Shown piece after piece: positions 32,634 through 41,894 of a stretch of DNA of 60,588 bases. The notes beneath the pieces are model-generated. The model worked only from the letters and a program-made list of their open reading frames with translations, did no database searches and had not been told where the DNA came from. Both the position numbers and the translations under genes were made by a program. The stretch is taken from NCBI GenBank assembly GCA_017398425.1, contig JAFQFZ010000029.1, positions 1 to 60,588 of the forward strand, written 5' to 3'. The DNA comes from Clostridia bacterium. Lineage in GTDB: Bacteria > Bacillota > Clostridia > Oscillospirales > Acutalibacteraceae. Every line of letters starts with the position of its first letter. The first letter of the stretch is position 1.

Positions 32634-33599
32634 ATGCGCAAACGATCGGCGGCGCTTCTTGCGGCGTGTTTTCTGCTGTTCGGCGGTTGCACAACGGCGC
32701 ACCCGACGCCGCAAACCAAGCATTTTACGGCGCTCGACACCGCGTGTGCGGTGTCGCTCTACGACGGCGAAAACGAGGAATTGCTCACCGCTTGTGTCGC
32801 AGAGACGGCGCGGCTCGAGCGTTTGTGGTCGCGCACGGTGTACGACAGCGACGTTGCGCGGGTCAACGCCGCCAAGGAGACGACGGTGTCCGAAGAAACA
32901 GCGGCGCTGTTGACGCGGGCTGTGTCGTGGAACGCGAAAACCGACGGTGCATTTGACGTTACCGTCGCACCCTATAAAGATCTGTGGATGCAGGCGGACG
33001 GCGGCGACACACCGCCCTCGACGGCGGAGTTGGAAAAAGCGGGCGAGCGGGTCGGTACCGACCTTGTCACCGTCAAAGACACACGGGTGGCGGTACCGTT
33101 CGGCACACAACTCGATCTCGGCGGCATCGCCAAGGGTGCGGTCGCGGATGCGTTGACCCGTCTGCTCAAGGACGGCGGCGCGACGAGTGCGCTCATCGAT
33201 CTCGGGGGCAACATCACCGCTGTCGGTCGCAAGCCCGACGGCGCGGCGTTCGTCATCGGCATCGAAGATCCGCGCGATCCGTCGCGGTTGATCGCCAAGG
33301 TGGCGCTGTCGGATGCCACGCTCTCCACCTCGGGATCGTATGAACGGTATTTCGAGATCGGCGGCAAACGGTATTCGCACATCCTCGACCCAAAGACGGG
33401 GCGACCCGTTGAAAACGACCTGCTGTCGGTGACGATCCTCAGCGCCTCCGCGACCGACGCGGACGTGCTGTCGACAGCGTGCTTCGTGATGGGGTATGAC
33501 CGTGCAAAGGCGCTGGTAGAGACGCTCGAAGGGATCGAAGCGGTGTTTGTGTTGCAAAGCGGCGAGGTCGTCATGACCGACGGGGTGCAAGAGGCGTGA
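32634..33599 (+). CDS. apbE: FAD:protein FMN transferase (ApbE-type lipoprotein)
   Basis: 321 residues. Lipobox F-G-G-C near residue 20. ApbE motifs: A-L-D-T-A-C in the N-terminal strand, L-D-L-G-G-I-A-K-G, L-I-D-L-G-G-N, T-S-G-S-Y-E-R-Y and H-I-L-D-P-K-T-G-R-P-V. ApbE attaches FMN covalently to Thr of partner flavoproteins (Rnf, Nqr, extracellular reductases) outside the membrane. No target gene is adjacent. AAAGGAGG precedes the ATG. Confidence 0.92.
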   Translation: MRKRSAALLAACFLLFGGCTTAHPTPQTKHFTALDTACAVSLYDGENEELLTACVAETARLERLWSRTVYDSDVARVNAAKETTVSEETAALLTRAVSWNAKTDGAFDVTVAPYKDLWMQADGGDTPPSTAELEKAGERVGTDLVTVKDTRVAVPFGTQLDLGGIAKGAVADALTRLLKDGGATSALIDLGGNITAVGRKPDGAAFVIGIEDPRDPSRLIAKVALSDATLSTSGSYERYFEIGGKRYSHILDPKTGRPVENDLLSVTILSASATDADVLSTACFVMGYDRAKALVETLEGIEAVFVLQSGEVVMTDGVQEA

Positions 33600-33647
33600 C
33601 AATGTAAAAAAATCGTCCGAAAATGCCAAAAAAATTGTCCACAGCTA

Positions 33648-33676
33648 TTGTCGTTTTCGATTTTATTTGATATGAT
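33648..33676 (+). promoter_or_regulatory. Promoter of the ROK-family gene
   Basis: TTGTCG (33648-33653), 17-base spacer, TATGAT (33671-33676). Confidence 0.65.
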
Positions 33677-33736
33677 GAAAGATGGTAAGATTACGTCTCC
33701 CGAAGAGAGGCGACGATAAAAAGGAGGAATTCCGAA

Positions 33737-35122
33737 ATGAACGTTTTTGGTCTTGAGGTCAATGTGAAGAACCTGCCGTTGCTGGACAAGGGTTACATCC
33801 CCATGGCGGCGTTCTGCAAGGCGTTTGAGGCATCCGCCGCGAACGGCAAGGAGATCGCGGTGGCGGTGGAGCGCAACCAGGGCTATACCGCGGTGCGTAA
33901 GATGAAGATCCACGGCACCGAGGAGATGGCGCAGGCGGATCGCGTCTACGTCGAGCGTACGGTCAAGATGCTGCTGTGGGCGTACGGCGGCTGGAAGGTG
34001 TACATCTGCGGTGACGATGCGATTGGCGCGTTCATTGCGGACACCTATAAAGTCGGCGGCGCGCGCGAGTTCGATGCCGATTTCATGGGCAACGTCTACG
34101 AAAAAGAGTTCACCGTCGTGTCGGTCCCGTATGATCAGACTCCGGCGGAGAAATCCGGCGCCAAGCCGGTCGGTCGTCACCTCGACGGCTGCCGCATCGG
34201 TTTCGATGCGGGCGGATCCGACCGCAAGGTCTCCGCGGTCATCGACGGCGAGTCGGTGTATTCCGAGGAGGTCGTGTGGTTCCCGAAAACCAACAGCGAT
34301 CCCGACTACCACTTCGAGGGCATCGTCGCGGCGATGAAGACCGCGGCCTCCAAAATGCCGCGCGTCGATGCGATCGGTGTGTCTTCGGCGGGTATCTACG
34401 TCGACAACCGCGCGATGGTTGCGTCTCTCTTCATCAAGGTCCCGAAGGACGACTTTGACAAGAAGGTCAAAGACATCTATATCCGTGCCGCCAAAGAGAT
34501 CGGCGACGTGCCGCTTGAGGTCGTCAACGACGGCGACGTGACCGCGCTTGCGGGTGCGATGAGCCTGGGCGAGAACGAGATCCTCGGCATCGCGATGGGT
34601 ACGTCCGAAGCGGTCGGCTACGTCGACAAGGACGGCAACATCACCGGTTGGCTTAACGAGCTGGCGTTCGCTCCCGTGGATCTGCAGGACGACGCGATGG
34701 TCGACGAGTGGTCGGGCGATAAGGGCTGCGGCGTGAAGTACTTCTCGCAGGACAGCGTCATCAAGCTTGCGCCGCGTGCGGGCATCGTTCTGGACGAGTC
34801 CCTCTCCCCGGCGGAGAAGCTCAAGGTCGTGCAAGCGGAGATGGACAAGGGCAGCGAAGCCGCCCGCGACATCTATCGCTCCATCGGCACCTACCTCGGC
34901 CACGCGCTGGCGTACTACGCGACCTACTATCAGGTGGCGCACGTGCTGCTGCTCGGTCGCGTGATGTCGGGTGAGGGCGGCGACCTCGTCATCGAGGAAG
35001 CGCGTCGTGTGCTCGCCGACGAATACAGCGAAGTGACGGGCGTGGAGCTCCATCTCCCCGATGAGAAGTTCCGCCGCGTGGGTCAATCCGCCGCCGCCGC
35101 GTCTCTGCCGCAGATCGGCTGA
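33737..35122 (+). CDS. ROK-family (sugar kinase-like) protein with N-terminal extension
   Basis: 461 residues, about 140 longer than a typical ROK kinase at the N terminus (residues 1-145, no recognised domain). The actin-like core starts at I-G-F-D-A-G-G-S-D-R-K-V-S-A-V-I (phosphate 1 loop), with A-I-G-V-S-S-A-G-I-Y-V and V-V-N-D-G-D-V-T-A-L-A-G-A as the catalytic Asp region, then L-G-I-A-M-G-T-S-E-A-V-G-Y. The ROK zinc-binding Cys cluster is not obvious. Strong AAGGAGG site and terminator; monocistronic and probably well expressed. Substrate unknown. Confidence 0.75.
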   Translation: MNVFGLEVNVKNLPLLDKGYIPMAAFCKAFEASAANGKEIAVAVERNQGYTAVRKMKIHGTEEMAQADRVYVERTVKMLLWAYGGWKVYICGDDAIGAFIADTYKVGGAREFDADFMGNVYEKEFTVVSVPYDQTPAEKSGAKPVGRHLDGCRIGFDAGGSDRKVSAVIDGESVYSEEVVWFPKTNSDPDYHFEGIVAAMKTAASKMPRVDAIGVSSAGIYVDNRAMVASLFIKVPKDDFDKKVKDIYIRAAKEIGDVPLEVVNDGDVTALAGAMSLGENEILGIAMGTSEAVGYVDKDGNITGWLNELAFAPVDLQDDAMVDEWSGDKGCGVKYFSQDSVIKLAPRAGIVLDESLSPAEKLKVVQAEMDKGSEAARDIYRSIGTYLGHALAYYATYYQVAHVLLLGRVMSGEGGDLVIEEARRVLADEYSEVTGVELHLPDEKFRRVGQSAAAASLPQIG

Positions 35123-35140
35123 TCGATTGGATAAAACTTC

Positions 35141-35174
35141 AAAACCGCCGTGGGCTTGCCCACGGCGGTTTTTC
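35141..35174 (+). terminator. Terminator after the ROK gene
   Basis: Stem AAAACCGCCGTGGGC/GCCCACGGCGGTTTT with a 2-base loop and T-rich tail. Confidence 0.9.
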
Positions 35175-35242
35175 TTGATTTTTTGCGCGATGTATTGTAC
35201 ACTACTGGTATATGCAGTATTTCGGAAAAAGGGGCGGTTTTC

Positions 35243-36511
35243 ATGATCGCAGAGATCCTCGCCGTCGGCACGGAGCTGTTGCTCGGCGACGTGCACGACA
35301 CCAACAGCACCTATCTGTCGCAACAGCTCGCGCAGATGGGCATTTCGGTGTGCCATCGCCAAACGGTGGGGGATAACCCCGTGCGGTTGCGCGCGGCGAT
35401 CCGTCTGGCGCTGTCGCGTGCGGATGTGGTGATCCTCTGCGGCGGTCTCGGACCGACCCCTGACGATTTGACCAAAGAATGTGCCTGCGAGGAGCTCGGC
35501 GTACCGCTCGTGCTTCACGAGGAATCCCTCTCGCGCATCCGCGGCTACTTTGAGCGAAGCGGGCGCGTGATGAGCGATAACAACCAAAAGCAGGCGATGA
35601 TGCCCGAAGGCGGTGTGGTGTTCCGAAACGACCACGGCACCGCCCCCGGTTGCGCGGTCGCGAAGGACGGCAAGCATCTGCTGATCTTCCCCGGTCCTCC
35701 GCGTGAGCTGAAGCCGATGTTTGAGCAAGCGGGCAAGGCGTATCTCCGTCCGTTGTGCGATGCGGTGCTTCGCTCCCACACGGTGCGCGTGTTCGGACTC
35801 GGAGAATCGGCGGCGGCCGCGATGGTCGCGCCGCTTCTCGACAGCGAGAATCCCACCGTCGCGCCCTATGCGAAAGCGGGCGAGATGTATTTTCGCGTGA
35901 CCGCGAAGGCACATACCGCCGACGAAGCGGATGCGCTGTGCGCGCCGATGTTGGAAGAACTGTGCCGCACGCTCGGCAGTGCGGTCTACGGCGTTGACGT
36001 GCCGTCGCTCGAACAAGCGGTGGTGACGGGGCTTGCCGATGCTCACAAAACCGTTGCCACGGCGGAATCCTGCACGGGCGGTCTTGTCAGCGAACGGCTC
36101 ACCTCCGTGTCGGGGGCGTCGGCGGTGTTTTCGACGGGGGTGTGCGCTTACAGCGGCGAAGCCAAGGAAGCGCTGCTCGGTGTGCCGCATGACGTGATCG
36201 CCCAAACGGGCACCGTCAGCGCGGATACGGCCGTCTGGATGGCACGCGGTGTGCGAGCGCGGGCAAATGCGGACATCGGCGTGTCGGTGACGGGGTCGGC
36301 AGGACCGACCCCGTGCGAAGGAAAGCCCGTCGGTACGGTGTTTGTGGCGCTGAGCGCCGAAGAAGGCGATTTTGTGCGCGCACTCAATCTGACCCATCGC
36401 ACCGACCGCGACTACATTCGCACCGTGGCGGCGTCGCATGCGCTGGACATGGTGCGTAAGGCGCTTGGCGGCGATCCCGTCGGCGAGCGCTACGAAGACC
36501 ATTGCGAATAA
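35243..36511 (+). CDS. cinA: CinA family protein (competence/damage-inducible, NMN amidase)
   Basis: 422 residues from the ATG at 35243. N-terminal MoaB/MogA-like COG1058 domain (V-G-T-E-L-L-L-G-D, G-G-L-G-P-T-P-D-D, F-P-G-P-P-R-E-L) about 1-250 and C-terminal nicotinamide-nucleotide amidohydrolase domain about 265-410 (A-T-A-E-S-C-T-G-G-L, G-S-A-G-P). It recycles NMN or ADP-ribose products in the NAD cycle. Eleven bases upstream of znuA on the same strand. Confidence 0.93.
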   Translation: MIAEILAVGTELLLGDVHDTNSTYLSQQLAQMGISVCHRQTVGDNPVRLRAAIRLALSRADVVILCGGLGPTPDDLTKECACEELGVPLVLHEESLSRIRGYFERSGRVMSDNNQKQAMMPEGGVVFRNDHGTAPGCAVAKDGKHLLIFPGPPRELKPMFEQAGKAYLRPLCDAVLRSHTVRVFGLGESAAAAMVAPLLDSENPTVAPYAKAGEMYFRVTAKAHTADEADALCAPMLEELCRTLGSAVYGVDVPSLEQAVVTGLADAHKTVATAESCTGGLVSERLTSVSGASAVFSTGVCAYSGEAKEALLGVPHDVIAQTGTVSADTAVWMARGVRARANADIGVSVTGSAGPTPCEGKPVGTVFVALSAEEGDFVRALNLTHRTDRDYIRTVAASHALDMVRKALGGDPVGERYEDHCE

Positions 36512-36522
36512 GGAAAGCGACT

Positions 36523-37491
36523 ATGAAATCACACGTTCTTTACATAAAAATCATCGCGATGCTGGCGATCATTGCCGTCGGTGCCATGGGATTGAGTTAC
36601 GGTTTGCATATCGGAACGCCCGCGAAAACGCCCCCGGTGTCGAATCCGACGGCGAGCGATGGCACGTTCACCATTGTCACCTCGTTTTATCCCATCTACA
36701 CGATGACCGCCATGATCGCCGACGGCATCGATGGGGTGGAGGTCATCAATCTGGTGGACAATCACGTCGGTTGCCTGCACGATTATCAGATGACCGTCGA
36801 GGATCGCAAGACGCTTGAAAAGGCGGATGTGCTGGTCATCAACGGAGCGGGCGCAGAGCCGTTTTTGGAAGCGGCGCTCGACACGATGCCCGACCTCAAA
36901 GTCATCGATCTTTCGGCGGTGCTGGACGATTTGATCGCGTCTTGCGACGATCACAGTCACGACCACGACCACGGTCATGCCGACGGTGTCAACAGTCACA
37001 CGTGGGTGTCGCCGCGGCAGTATGCGGTGATGTTCAACCATCTGTCGTTGCTGTTGTCCAAGCTGGATCCGTCGCACGTGAGTGACTATACGGCGCGCAG
37101 TGTGCCGCATCAGGAGCAGATCATCAACCCGATGGTGCATCGGGTGGAGACCGCCGCCGCGGCGTTTCACGGCGTGCCGACGGTGCTTCTCCACGATTCG
37201 ATGGCGTATCTGGCGCGTGACCTCGGACTGAACGTGGTAGCTTCGCTCAACGTCGGTGAGGAATCCGCCGTCGACAGCCACGCGCTCAAAGAGGCGGAAG
37301 AAGTGCTCCGCTCGTGCGACCGAGCGCTCATCCTCGGCGACGCGCAGTACGGCACCGACAGCTATTTGACAGAGCTGTGCGAGGACACCACCGTGATCGC
37401 GGTGGACATCGTGGTCAGCGGCGAGGAGGCGTCCACCGCATGGGTTGACGCGATGACGGCACTTTCGGAAAGTTTGGAGGCGGCAGTGTGA
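36523..37491 (+). CDS. znuA: Zinc/manganese ABC transporter substrate-binding protein
   Basis: 322 residues from the ATG at 36523. One N-terminal hydrophobic segment without a clear lipobox, so it is anchored by an uncleaved helix or released. Cluster A-1 fold: S-F-Y-P-I-Y-T-M near residue 52, an ND-x-H-x-Y-Q equivalent (N-H-V-G-C-L-H-D-Y-Q), a His-rich loop D-D-H-S-H-D-H-D-H-G-H near residue 146 typical of zinc binders, then H-D-S-M-A-Y-L. It binds Zn (or Mn) outside the cell for ZnuB/ZnuC. Overlaps znuC by 4 bases. Confidence 0.9.
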   Translation: MKSHVLYIKIIAMLAIIAVGAMGLSYGLHIGTPAKTPPVSNPTASDGTFTIVTSFYPIYTMTAMIADGIDGVEVINLVDNHVGCLHDYQMTVEDRKTLEKADVLVINGAGAEPFLEAALDTMPDLKVIDLSAVLDDLIASCDDHSHDHDHGHADGVNSHTWVSPRQYAVMFNHLSLLLSKLDPSHVSDYTARSVPHQEQIINPMVHRVETAAAAFHGVPTVLLHDSMAYLARDLGLNVVASLNVGEESAVDSHALKEAEEVLRSCDRALILGDAQYGTDSYLTELCEDTTVIAVDIVVSGEEASTAWVDAMTALSESLEAAV

Positions 37492-38246
37492 GCACACATC
37501 ACAAGGATTCCTGCGGTTTGCATTGCCTGCAGGTCAGCAGTCTGACGGTGGAACTGTCGGGCAAACGCATCGTCAGCGACGTACACCTTCACGCGCATTG
37601 CGGTGAGCTGACGGCGATCATCGGGCGTAACGGCGCGGGCAAATCCACGCTGATGAAAGCGATGATCGGAGAATTGAAATACAAAGGATGCATCACCTTC
37701 AGCGGACACGGCGGTACGCCGACCCCGCATCGACCGCGTTGCGGCTACGTGCCGCAGTCGATCGAGCTGGATCGCAGCTCCCCTTTGACGGTGCAGGATC
37801 TTCTGCTGTGCTACACCTCGCGGTGGCCGGTGTTTTTCCCGCGTCGCAAAAAAACGATCGCCGCGCTGAAGGCACATTTGCAGACGTTCGGAGCGGACGG
37901 CTTGTTGAAAATGCGGGTCGGCGCGCTTTCGGGCGGCGAGCTGCAACGCGTGTTGCTGGCGCTTGCCATGTGGGATCATCCCGATGTGGTGCTCTTGGAT
38001 GAACCCGTGTCGGGCGTGGACAACGAAGGGTTGCAGGTGTTTTACGAATTGATCGACCGTCTGCGGGTGCAGGATATGCTCGTGGTGCTGATTTCTCACG
38101 ATCTTCCGTTCGTGCGTGAAAAAGCGGACCGCGTGATCCTGCTCGAGGGCGGATGCGTCGCGGCGAGCGGCACACCGAAATCGGTGTTCGCGACCGAGGC
38201 GTTTGAACGGGCGTTTCCCGTCGAAGCGCGAAGGGAGGCGGAGTGA
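37488..38246 (+). CDS. znuC: Zinc/manganese ABC transporter ATPase
   Basis: 252 residues, GTG start overlapping the znuA stop by 4 bases. Walker A G-R-N-G-A-G-K-S-T, Q-loop P-Q-S, signature L-S-G-G-E-L-Q-R, Walker B V-V-L-L-D-E-P and H-loop S-H-D. N-terminal His residues (T-H-H-K-D) may add metal affinity. Couples ATP hydrolysis to metal import through ZnuB. Confidence 0.92.
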   Translation: MSTHHKDSCGLHCLQVSSLTVELSGKRIVSDVHLHAHCGELTAIIGRNGAGKSTLMKAMIGELKYKGCITFSGHGGTPTPHRPRCGYVPQSIELDRSSPLTVQDLLLCYTSRWPVFFPRRKKTIAALKAHLQTFGADGLLKMRVGALSGGELQRVLLALAMWDHPDVVLLDEPVSGVDNEGLQVFYELIDRLRVQDMLVVLISHDLPFVREKADRVILLEGGCVAASGTPKSVFATEAFERAFPVEARREAE

Positions 38247-39059
38247 ATGGATCTGATCCGGCCGTTTCTTGACTATGAATTTATGCGCAACGCCCTGTTT
38301 GCGGTGTTGCTCATCATGCCGCTGTTTGCCATCCTCGGTACGATGGTGGTCAACAACGGGATGGCATTTTTCTCGGATGCTCTCGGACACTCGGCGCTCA
38401 CGGGCGTGGGCATCGGGGTGCTTCTCGGTATGAGCGATTACGAATGGCCGATGATCGTGTTTGCCGTCGTGTTCGCGTTGCTGATGAACCGCGTGCGCCA
38501 TGCGTCGCGCGGACGCGCAGACACCGTCATCGGGGTGTTCTCGTCGTGCGGTGTGGCGCTCGGGCTAGTGCTGTTGTCGCGCGGCGGCAATTTCCAAAGC
38601 TACCAAAGCCTGCTCATCGGCGATATTTTGAACGTCACGCCCGATCGTTTGTGGGTGTTGCTTGCCGCGCTCGCGGCGGTGATCGTCGTGTGGATGTTTT
38701 CGTTCAACCGCTTTTTGGCGGTGAGCATCAGCCCCACCCTTGCCAAAACCCACCGCGTGGCGGTGTGGCTGTACGATCGGTTGCTCGTTGTGGTGACGGC
38801 GGTGGTCGTGATGCTCTCCATCCGCATCGTCGGATTGCTCATCATCAACGCGATGCTGATCCTCCCGGCGGCGGCTTCGCGCAATGTGGCGCGCTCCATG
38901 CGGAGCTACCATGTGCTCGCTATGGTGTTCGGTTTGTTTTCGGGTCTGTTGGGGCTTGTGCTGTCGTATTACAACGAGGCGGCGGCTCCCGGTCCGATGA
39001 TCGTGCTGTGTGCGGCGTCGGTGTTTTTCGGCACGCTGTTCTTGGCGCGTAAAAAGTAA
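38247..39059 (+). CDS. znuB: Zinc/manganese ABC transporter permease
   Basis: 270 residues, about eight transmembrane helices, ABC-3 family. F-F-S-D-A-L-G-H-S-A-L-T-G-V-G-I-G is the family signature. The start codon follows the znuC stop directly (TGA ATG) after GGGAGG. Third gene of the transporter; the esterase gene follows 23 bases later. Confidence 0.92.
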   Translation: MDLIRPFLDYEFMRNALFAVLLIMPLFAILGTMVVNNGMAFFSDALGHSALTGVGIGVLLGMSDYEWPMIVFAVVFALLMNRVRHASRGRADTVIGVFSSCGVALGLVLLSRGGNFQSYQSLLIGDILNVTPDRLWVLLAALAAVIVVWMFSFNRFLAVSISPTLAKTHRVAVWLYDRLLVVVTAVVVMLSIRIVGLLIINAMLILPAAASRNVARSMRSYHVLAMVFGLFSGLLGLVLSYYNEAAAPGPMIVLCAASVFFGTLFLARKK

Positions 39060-39082
39060 GATTGTTTTAAGGAGTGAGGCGT

Positions 39083-40480
39083 ATGAAACGGATGACAAAA
39101 TGGATGACGTTGCTTTTGACGATGGTGTTGCTCGTCGGCGCATTGCCGGTGTCGGCGGCACCGCTCGATGCGGCGGTCACCTACGACCTGACCGATGCGG
39201 CGGTCGTCGAAAATCTCAAGCTGATCGGTCGCGTCGAAGCGAACGACAAAGGCATCGTGCCGCACACGACGGCATCGGGCATCGCGTTCTATTCCGACTG
39301 CAGTGGTGACATCGAGCTTGAGGTATTCGGCTCGAAAAACCTGTTTGACGCGCAGTATTTTATCGTCTATGTGGACGGTGAGGTCTACAACCGTGTCGAG
39401 CTGAATCACGTGGCGAAAAACCGCACCGTCAGCAAGACGCTGACGATCGCCGAGGATCTGGAGGCGGGTGTCCACCGCATCGAGATCTACCGCGAGACCG
39501 AAGAGATCAACGCCTATTGCGAGTGGAAGAGCATCACCTTGAACGGTACGCTCACGCCCGTTCCCGAAGCACCGATGCTCATCGAATTCGTCGGTGACTC
39601 CATCACCACGGGCTACGGTGCCTATCCCTTCTCCTATGCGGATAAAAACGATCCCGTCGACCATCCGTCCCGTCAGGCAGGCACCAAGAGCTACGCCTTT
39701 TTGACGGCGCGCGCGCTCGGCATGGACATCTCCGTCACCTGCACCAGCGGTTACGGCGCTCAGATCGGCTGGAACGCGGACGGCGTCAATATGCAGGATA
39801 TGTACGAAAAGACGGCGTTCCATCACGACCGCGAGACCGACTGGAGCTTTGAGCGCCCGGCGGACATCGTGGTCATCAACCTCGGCACCAACGACAAGTC
39901 GGCGCACCGCACGCGCGGCGTGAAAGAGGAAAAAGTCCTCGCCGGCATGAAGAATCTGGTGGAGATCGTGCGCGCGAAGAACCCCGACGCGAAGATCGTG
40001 TGGGTGACGGGCATGATGGGCATCACCTTCAAAGGGGGACTCACCGACATCATGGAAGAACTCGGCGGTGCGGAAGCGGGCTATTATTTCTGCGTGTTGC
40101 CGACGGGTACGAGCGGCGGCGCGGGTCACCCGAACGAAGAGGAGCACCAAGCTGGTGCCGACACGCTCATTCAGTTCCTCAAAGAGAACGTCCTTGACGC
40201 GGACTATGAGGCGGGTTACGTGACGGCGGAGAAAGCCGAAGAGCTTCTTAACAAGGGCTTGTCCGAGTTTGACAGCGGTGTCCTCAAGGCGGAGATCGCC
40301 GCCGCCAAAGCGGACGGCGTCGAAGTGTCGGGCACGCTGAAAACGACCTACGACGAGTTGGAGGCGAAAGCGGGCGGTGACTTCCCGTGGCTGATCGTGC
40401 TCGCGGCGGTCGGTGGCGTGGCGGTCATCGGATTGCTGGTGTTTGCCGTTTGCTACAAACCGAAGAAGAAAGAAGCGTAA
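39083..40480 (+). CDS. SGNH/GDSL-type carbohydrate esterase (CE2-like), membrane anchored
   Basis: 465 residues from the ATG at 39083 (AAGGAG 8 bases upstream). Signal peptide ending A-L-P-V-S-A-A, an N-terminal jelly-roll (about 30-155), then the SGNH hydrolase domain with E-F-V-G-D-S-I-T-T-G-Y-G-A (catalytic Ser), N-L-G-T-N-D, and G-H-P-N-E-E-E-H (catalytic His). This order is that of CE2 acetyl esterases that de-acetylate xylan or similar glycans. A C-terminal transmembrane helix ends in K-P-K-K-K. It probably acts on the cell surface; the link to the metal transporter operon may be incidental. Confidence 0.87.
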   Translation: MKRMTKWMTLLLTMVLLVGALPVSAAPLDAAVTYDLTDAAVVENLKLIGRVEANDKGIVPHTTASGIAFYSDCSGDIELEVFGSKNLFDAQYFIVYVDGEVYNRVELNHVAKNRTVSKTLTIAEDLEAGVHRIEIYRETEEINAYCEWKSITLNGTLTPVPEAPMLIEFVGDSITTGYGAYPFSYADKNDPVDHPSRQAGTKSYAFLTARALGMDISVTCTSGYGAQIGWNADGVNMQDMYEKTAFHHDRETDWSFERPADIVVINLGTNDKSAHRTRGVKEEKVLAGMKNLVEIVRAKNPDAKIVWVTGMMGITFKGGLTDIMEELGGAEAGYYFCVLPTGTSGGAGHPNEEEHQAGADTLIQFLKENVLDADYEAGYVTAEKAEELLNKGLSEFDSGVLKAEIAAAKADGVEVSGTLKTTYDELEAKAGGDFPWLIVLAAVGGVAVIGLLVFAVCYKPKKKEA

Positions 40481-40485
40481 AGAAA

Positions 40486-40517
40486 GAGCCGAGGTGCCAA
40501 TTGCACCTCGGCTCTTA
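40486..40517 (+). terminator. Terminator of the cinA-znu-esterase operon
   Basis: Stem AGAGCCGAGGTGC/GCACCTCGGCTCT with a CAATT-type loop, then TT. Confidence 0.85.
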
Positions 40518-40523
40518 TTGATG

Positions 40524-40620
40524 ATGCGTAGGGAACGGCCTGCGTGCCGTTCCGATTCGGCGCGGCGGTGTTTGTGCGAAAACGCGGCGCCTCCGTTCCG
40601 TTCCGGTTCGGTATGGCGCG
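40524..40620. repeat. Intergenic dispersed repeat fragment
   Basis: GTAGGGAACGGCCTGCGTGC then CGTTCC palindromes and AAAACGCGGCG words related to the repeats at 13.7, 21.6 and 29.6 kb. Non-coding, 6 bases before the end of the kinase gene. Confidence 0.65.
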
Positions 40621-40626
40621 TCCGTT

Positions 40627-41751
40627 TTATCGCGCATACTTCGCAACGATCGCCTGCATCTGTTCAAACTGCGCTTCCATATCGGACACCAGCTTGAACT
40701 GCGTGCGGCAACGGTCGAGGTTGTGGTCGGCGTAGCGGGTGCGGAAGTAGTGATCGCCCTCAAGGAAGTCTGTCAGGAAACGGATGCCGCACTCGAGCGT
40801 CATCAGGCGCGCACCCCACGGCAGATAGGCGAGCTCCGCTTCGGTCAAACTGCCCTCCGCTCCCTGCAGGAAGCCGCGCGTGTACGCTTCAAAGAGAGAG
40901 AGGTCGAAATTGACCTTCGACAGATCCTTTTCATCCTCGGCGGAGTGGTTTGCGCCGAAACGAATGGAATCGCCGAAATCGTGGATCGACAGACCGGGCA
41001 TGGTGGTGTCAAGATCGATGACGCAAATGCCCTCACCCGTCTCGCGGTCGATGAGGATGTTGTTGAGCTTGGTGTCGTTGTGGGTGACGCGAAGAGGCAA
41101 CACACCGCCGCGCAGTGCCTGCATCGCGACCGAGCAATCGTCGCGGCGCGCCAGGACAAATGCGATCTCCTCTTGCACGGAAGCGGCGCGACCGCACGCG
41201 TCCGCTTCGAGCGCGACAAGGAATTTGCGAAAGCGGTCTTCGGTGTCGTGAAAATGCGCGATCGGCTCGTGCAGGGTGTCGGCAGGGAAGTCGCGCAGTT
41301 GATATTGAAACCGTCCGAACGCTTTGGCCGACGCTTCAAAAAGAGCGGGGGTCGCTTGTTGGAGACAATCGGTGCCTTCGATGAACGGCGTCAACCGCCA
41401 CACCTTGCCGTTTGCATCGGTGTAGAACGGCTTGCCGTCCTTGGTGGGAAGGAGACGGAGCGTTTCACGTGACGGATCACCGCCGTTTTCGACGATGATG
41501 TCGCGCAGGTAGGAGGTGACGGCAACGAAGTTCTCCATCACCTCTTCGGGATGGGGAAACGCCGCCGAGCTCAGTCCTTGCAAAATAAACCGCACGCAGT
41601 CGCCTTCTTGCGGCTGACACAGCACGCAGAAGGTGTCGTTGATGTGTCCCTGTCCGTAGCGCACGGCACCGACGAGCGTGTCGGGAAAGGCGAAGGCGCC
41701 AAGCACCTCTTCAAGAATGGGGTCGTTTTGGGGAATGTACGGCTGATTCAT
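40627..41751 (-). CDS. Phosphotransferase resembling N-acetylhexosamine 1-kinase (NahK)
   Basis: 374 residues from the ATG at 41751. Aminoglycoside-phosphotransferase fold: G-Q-G-H-I-N-D-T-F near the N terminus, V-M-E-N-F-V-A-V-T, G-G-D-P-S-R-E-T-L, catalytic loop V-T-H-N-D-T-K-L-N-N-I-L and metal motif C-V-I-D-L-D-T-T-M-P-G. This set is closer to bifidobacterial NahK, which phosphorylates GlcNAc/GalNAc at C1 for salvage, than to antibiotic kinases. No lacto-N-biose genes are adjacent, so the exact sugar is uncertain. Confidence 0.8.
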   Translation of the reverse strand: MNQPYIPQNDPILEEVLGAFAFPDTLVGAVRYGQGHINDTFCVLCQPQEGDCVRFILQGLSSAAFPHPEEVMENFVAVTSYLRDIIVENGGDPSRETLRLLPTKDGKPFYTDANGKVWRLTPFIEGTDCLQQATPALFEASAKAFGRFQYQLRDFPADTLHEPIAHFHDTEDRFRKFLVALEADACGRAASVQEEIAFVLARRDDCSVAMQALRGGVLPLRVTHNDTKLNNILIDRETGEGICVIDLDTTMPGLSIHDFGDSIRFGANHSAEDEKDLSKVNFDLSLFEAYTRGFLQGAEGSLTEAELAYLPWGARLMTLECGIRFLTDFLEGDHYFRTRYADHNLDRCRTQFKLVSDMEAQFEQMQAIVAKYAR

Positions 41752-41852
41752 TTCGCGTCGCATCCTTTCCGATCGTTCTGTCTGCAGTATAGCACGGCTT
41801 CGGTCGTTTGGCAATTTTCAAAAACGTCCGAAATCGTGCACATTTCAAAAAA

Positions 41853-41886
41853 GAAAAACGCCGCATGAAACCTCATGCGGCGTTTT
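41853..41886. terminator. Bidirectional terminator
   Basis: Stem GAAAAACGCCGCATGA/TCATGCGGCGTTTTC-like with A and T tracts on both sides. It ends the minus-strand small lipoprotein gene, before the divergent start of the kinase gene. Confidence 0.8.
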
Positions 41887-41894
41887 CGGTAGCA

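Noticed and set aside
33636-33645. DnaA-box-like TTGTCCACA upstream of the ROK gene
   Set aside because: Single copy with one mismatch and no replication genes or clusters of boxes nearby.
32972-36502. 1176-codon antisense frame across apbE, the ROK gene and cinA
   Set aside because: Three well-supported genes lie on the other strand; the frame is open only because of codon bias and has no recognisable domain.
40627-41751. Aminoglycoside resistance kinase
   Set aside because: The fold matches, but the specific motifs fit N-acetylhexosamine 1-kinase-like sugar kinases better and no resistance context is present.
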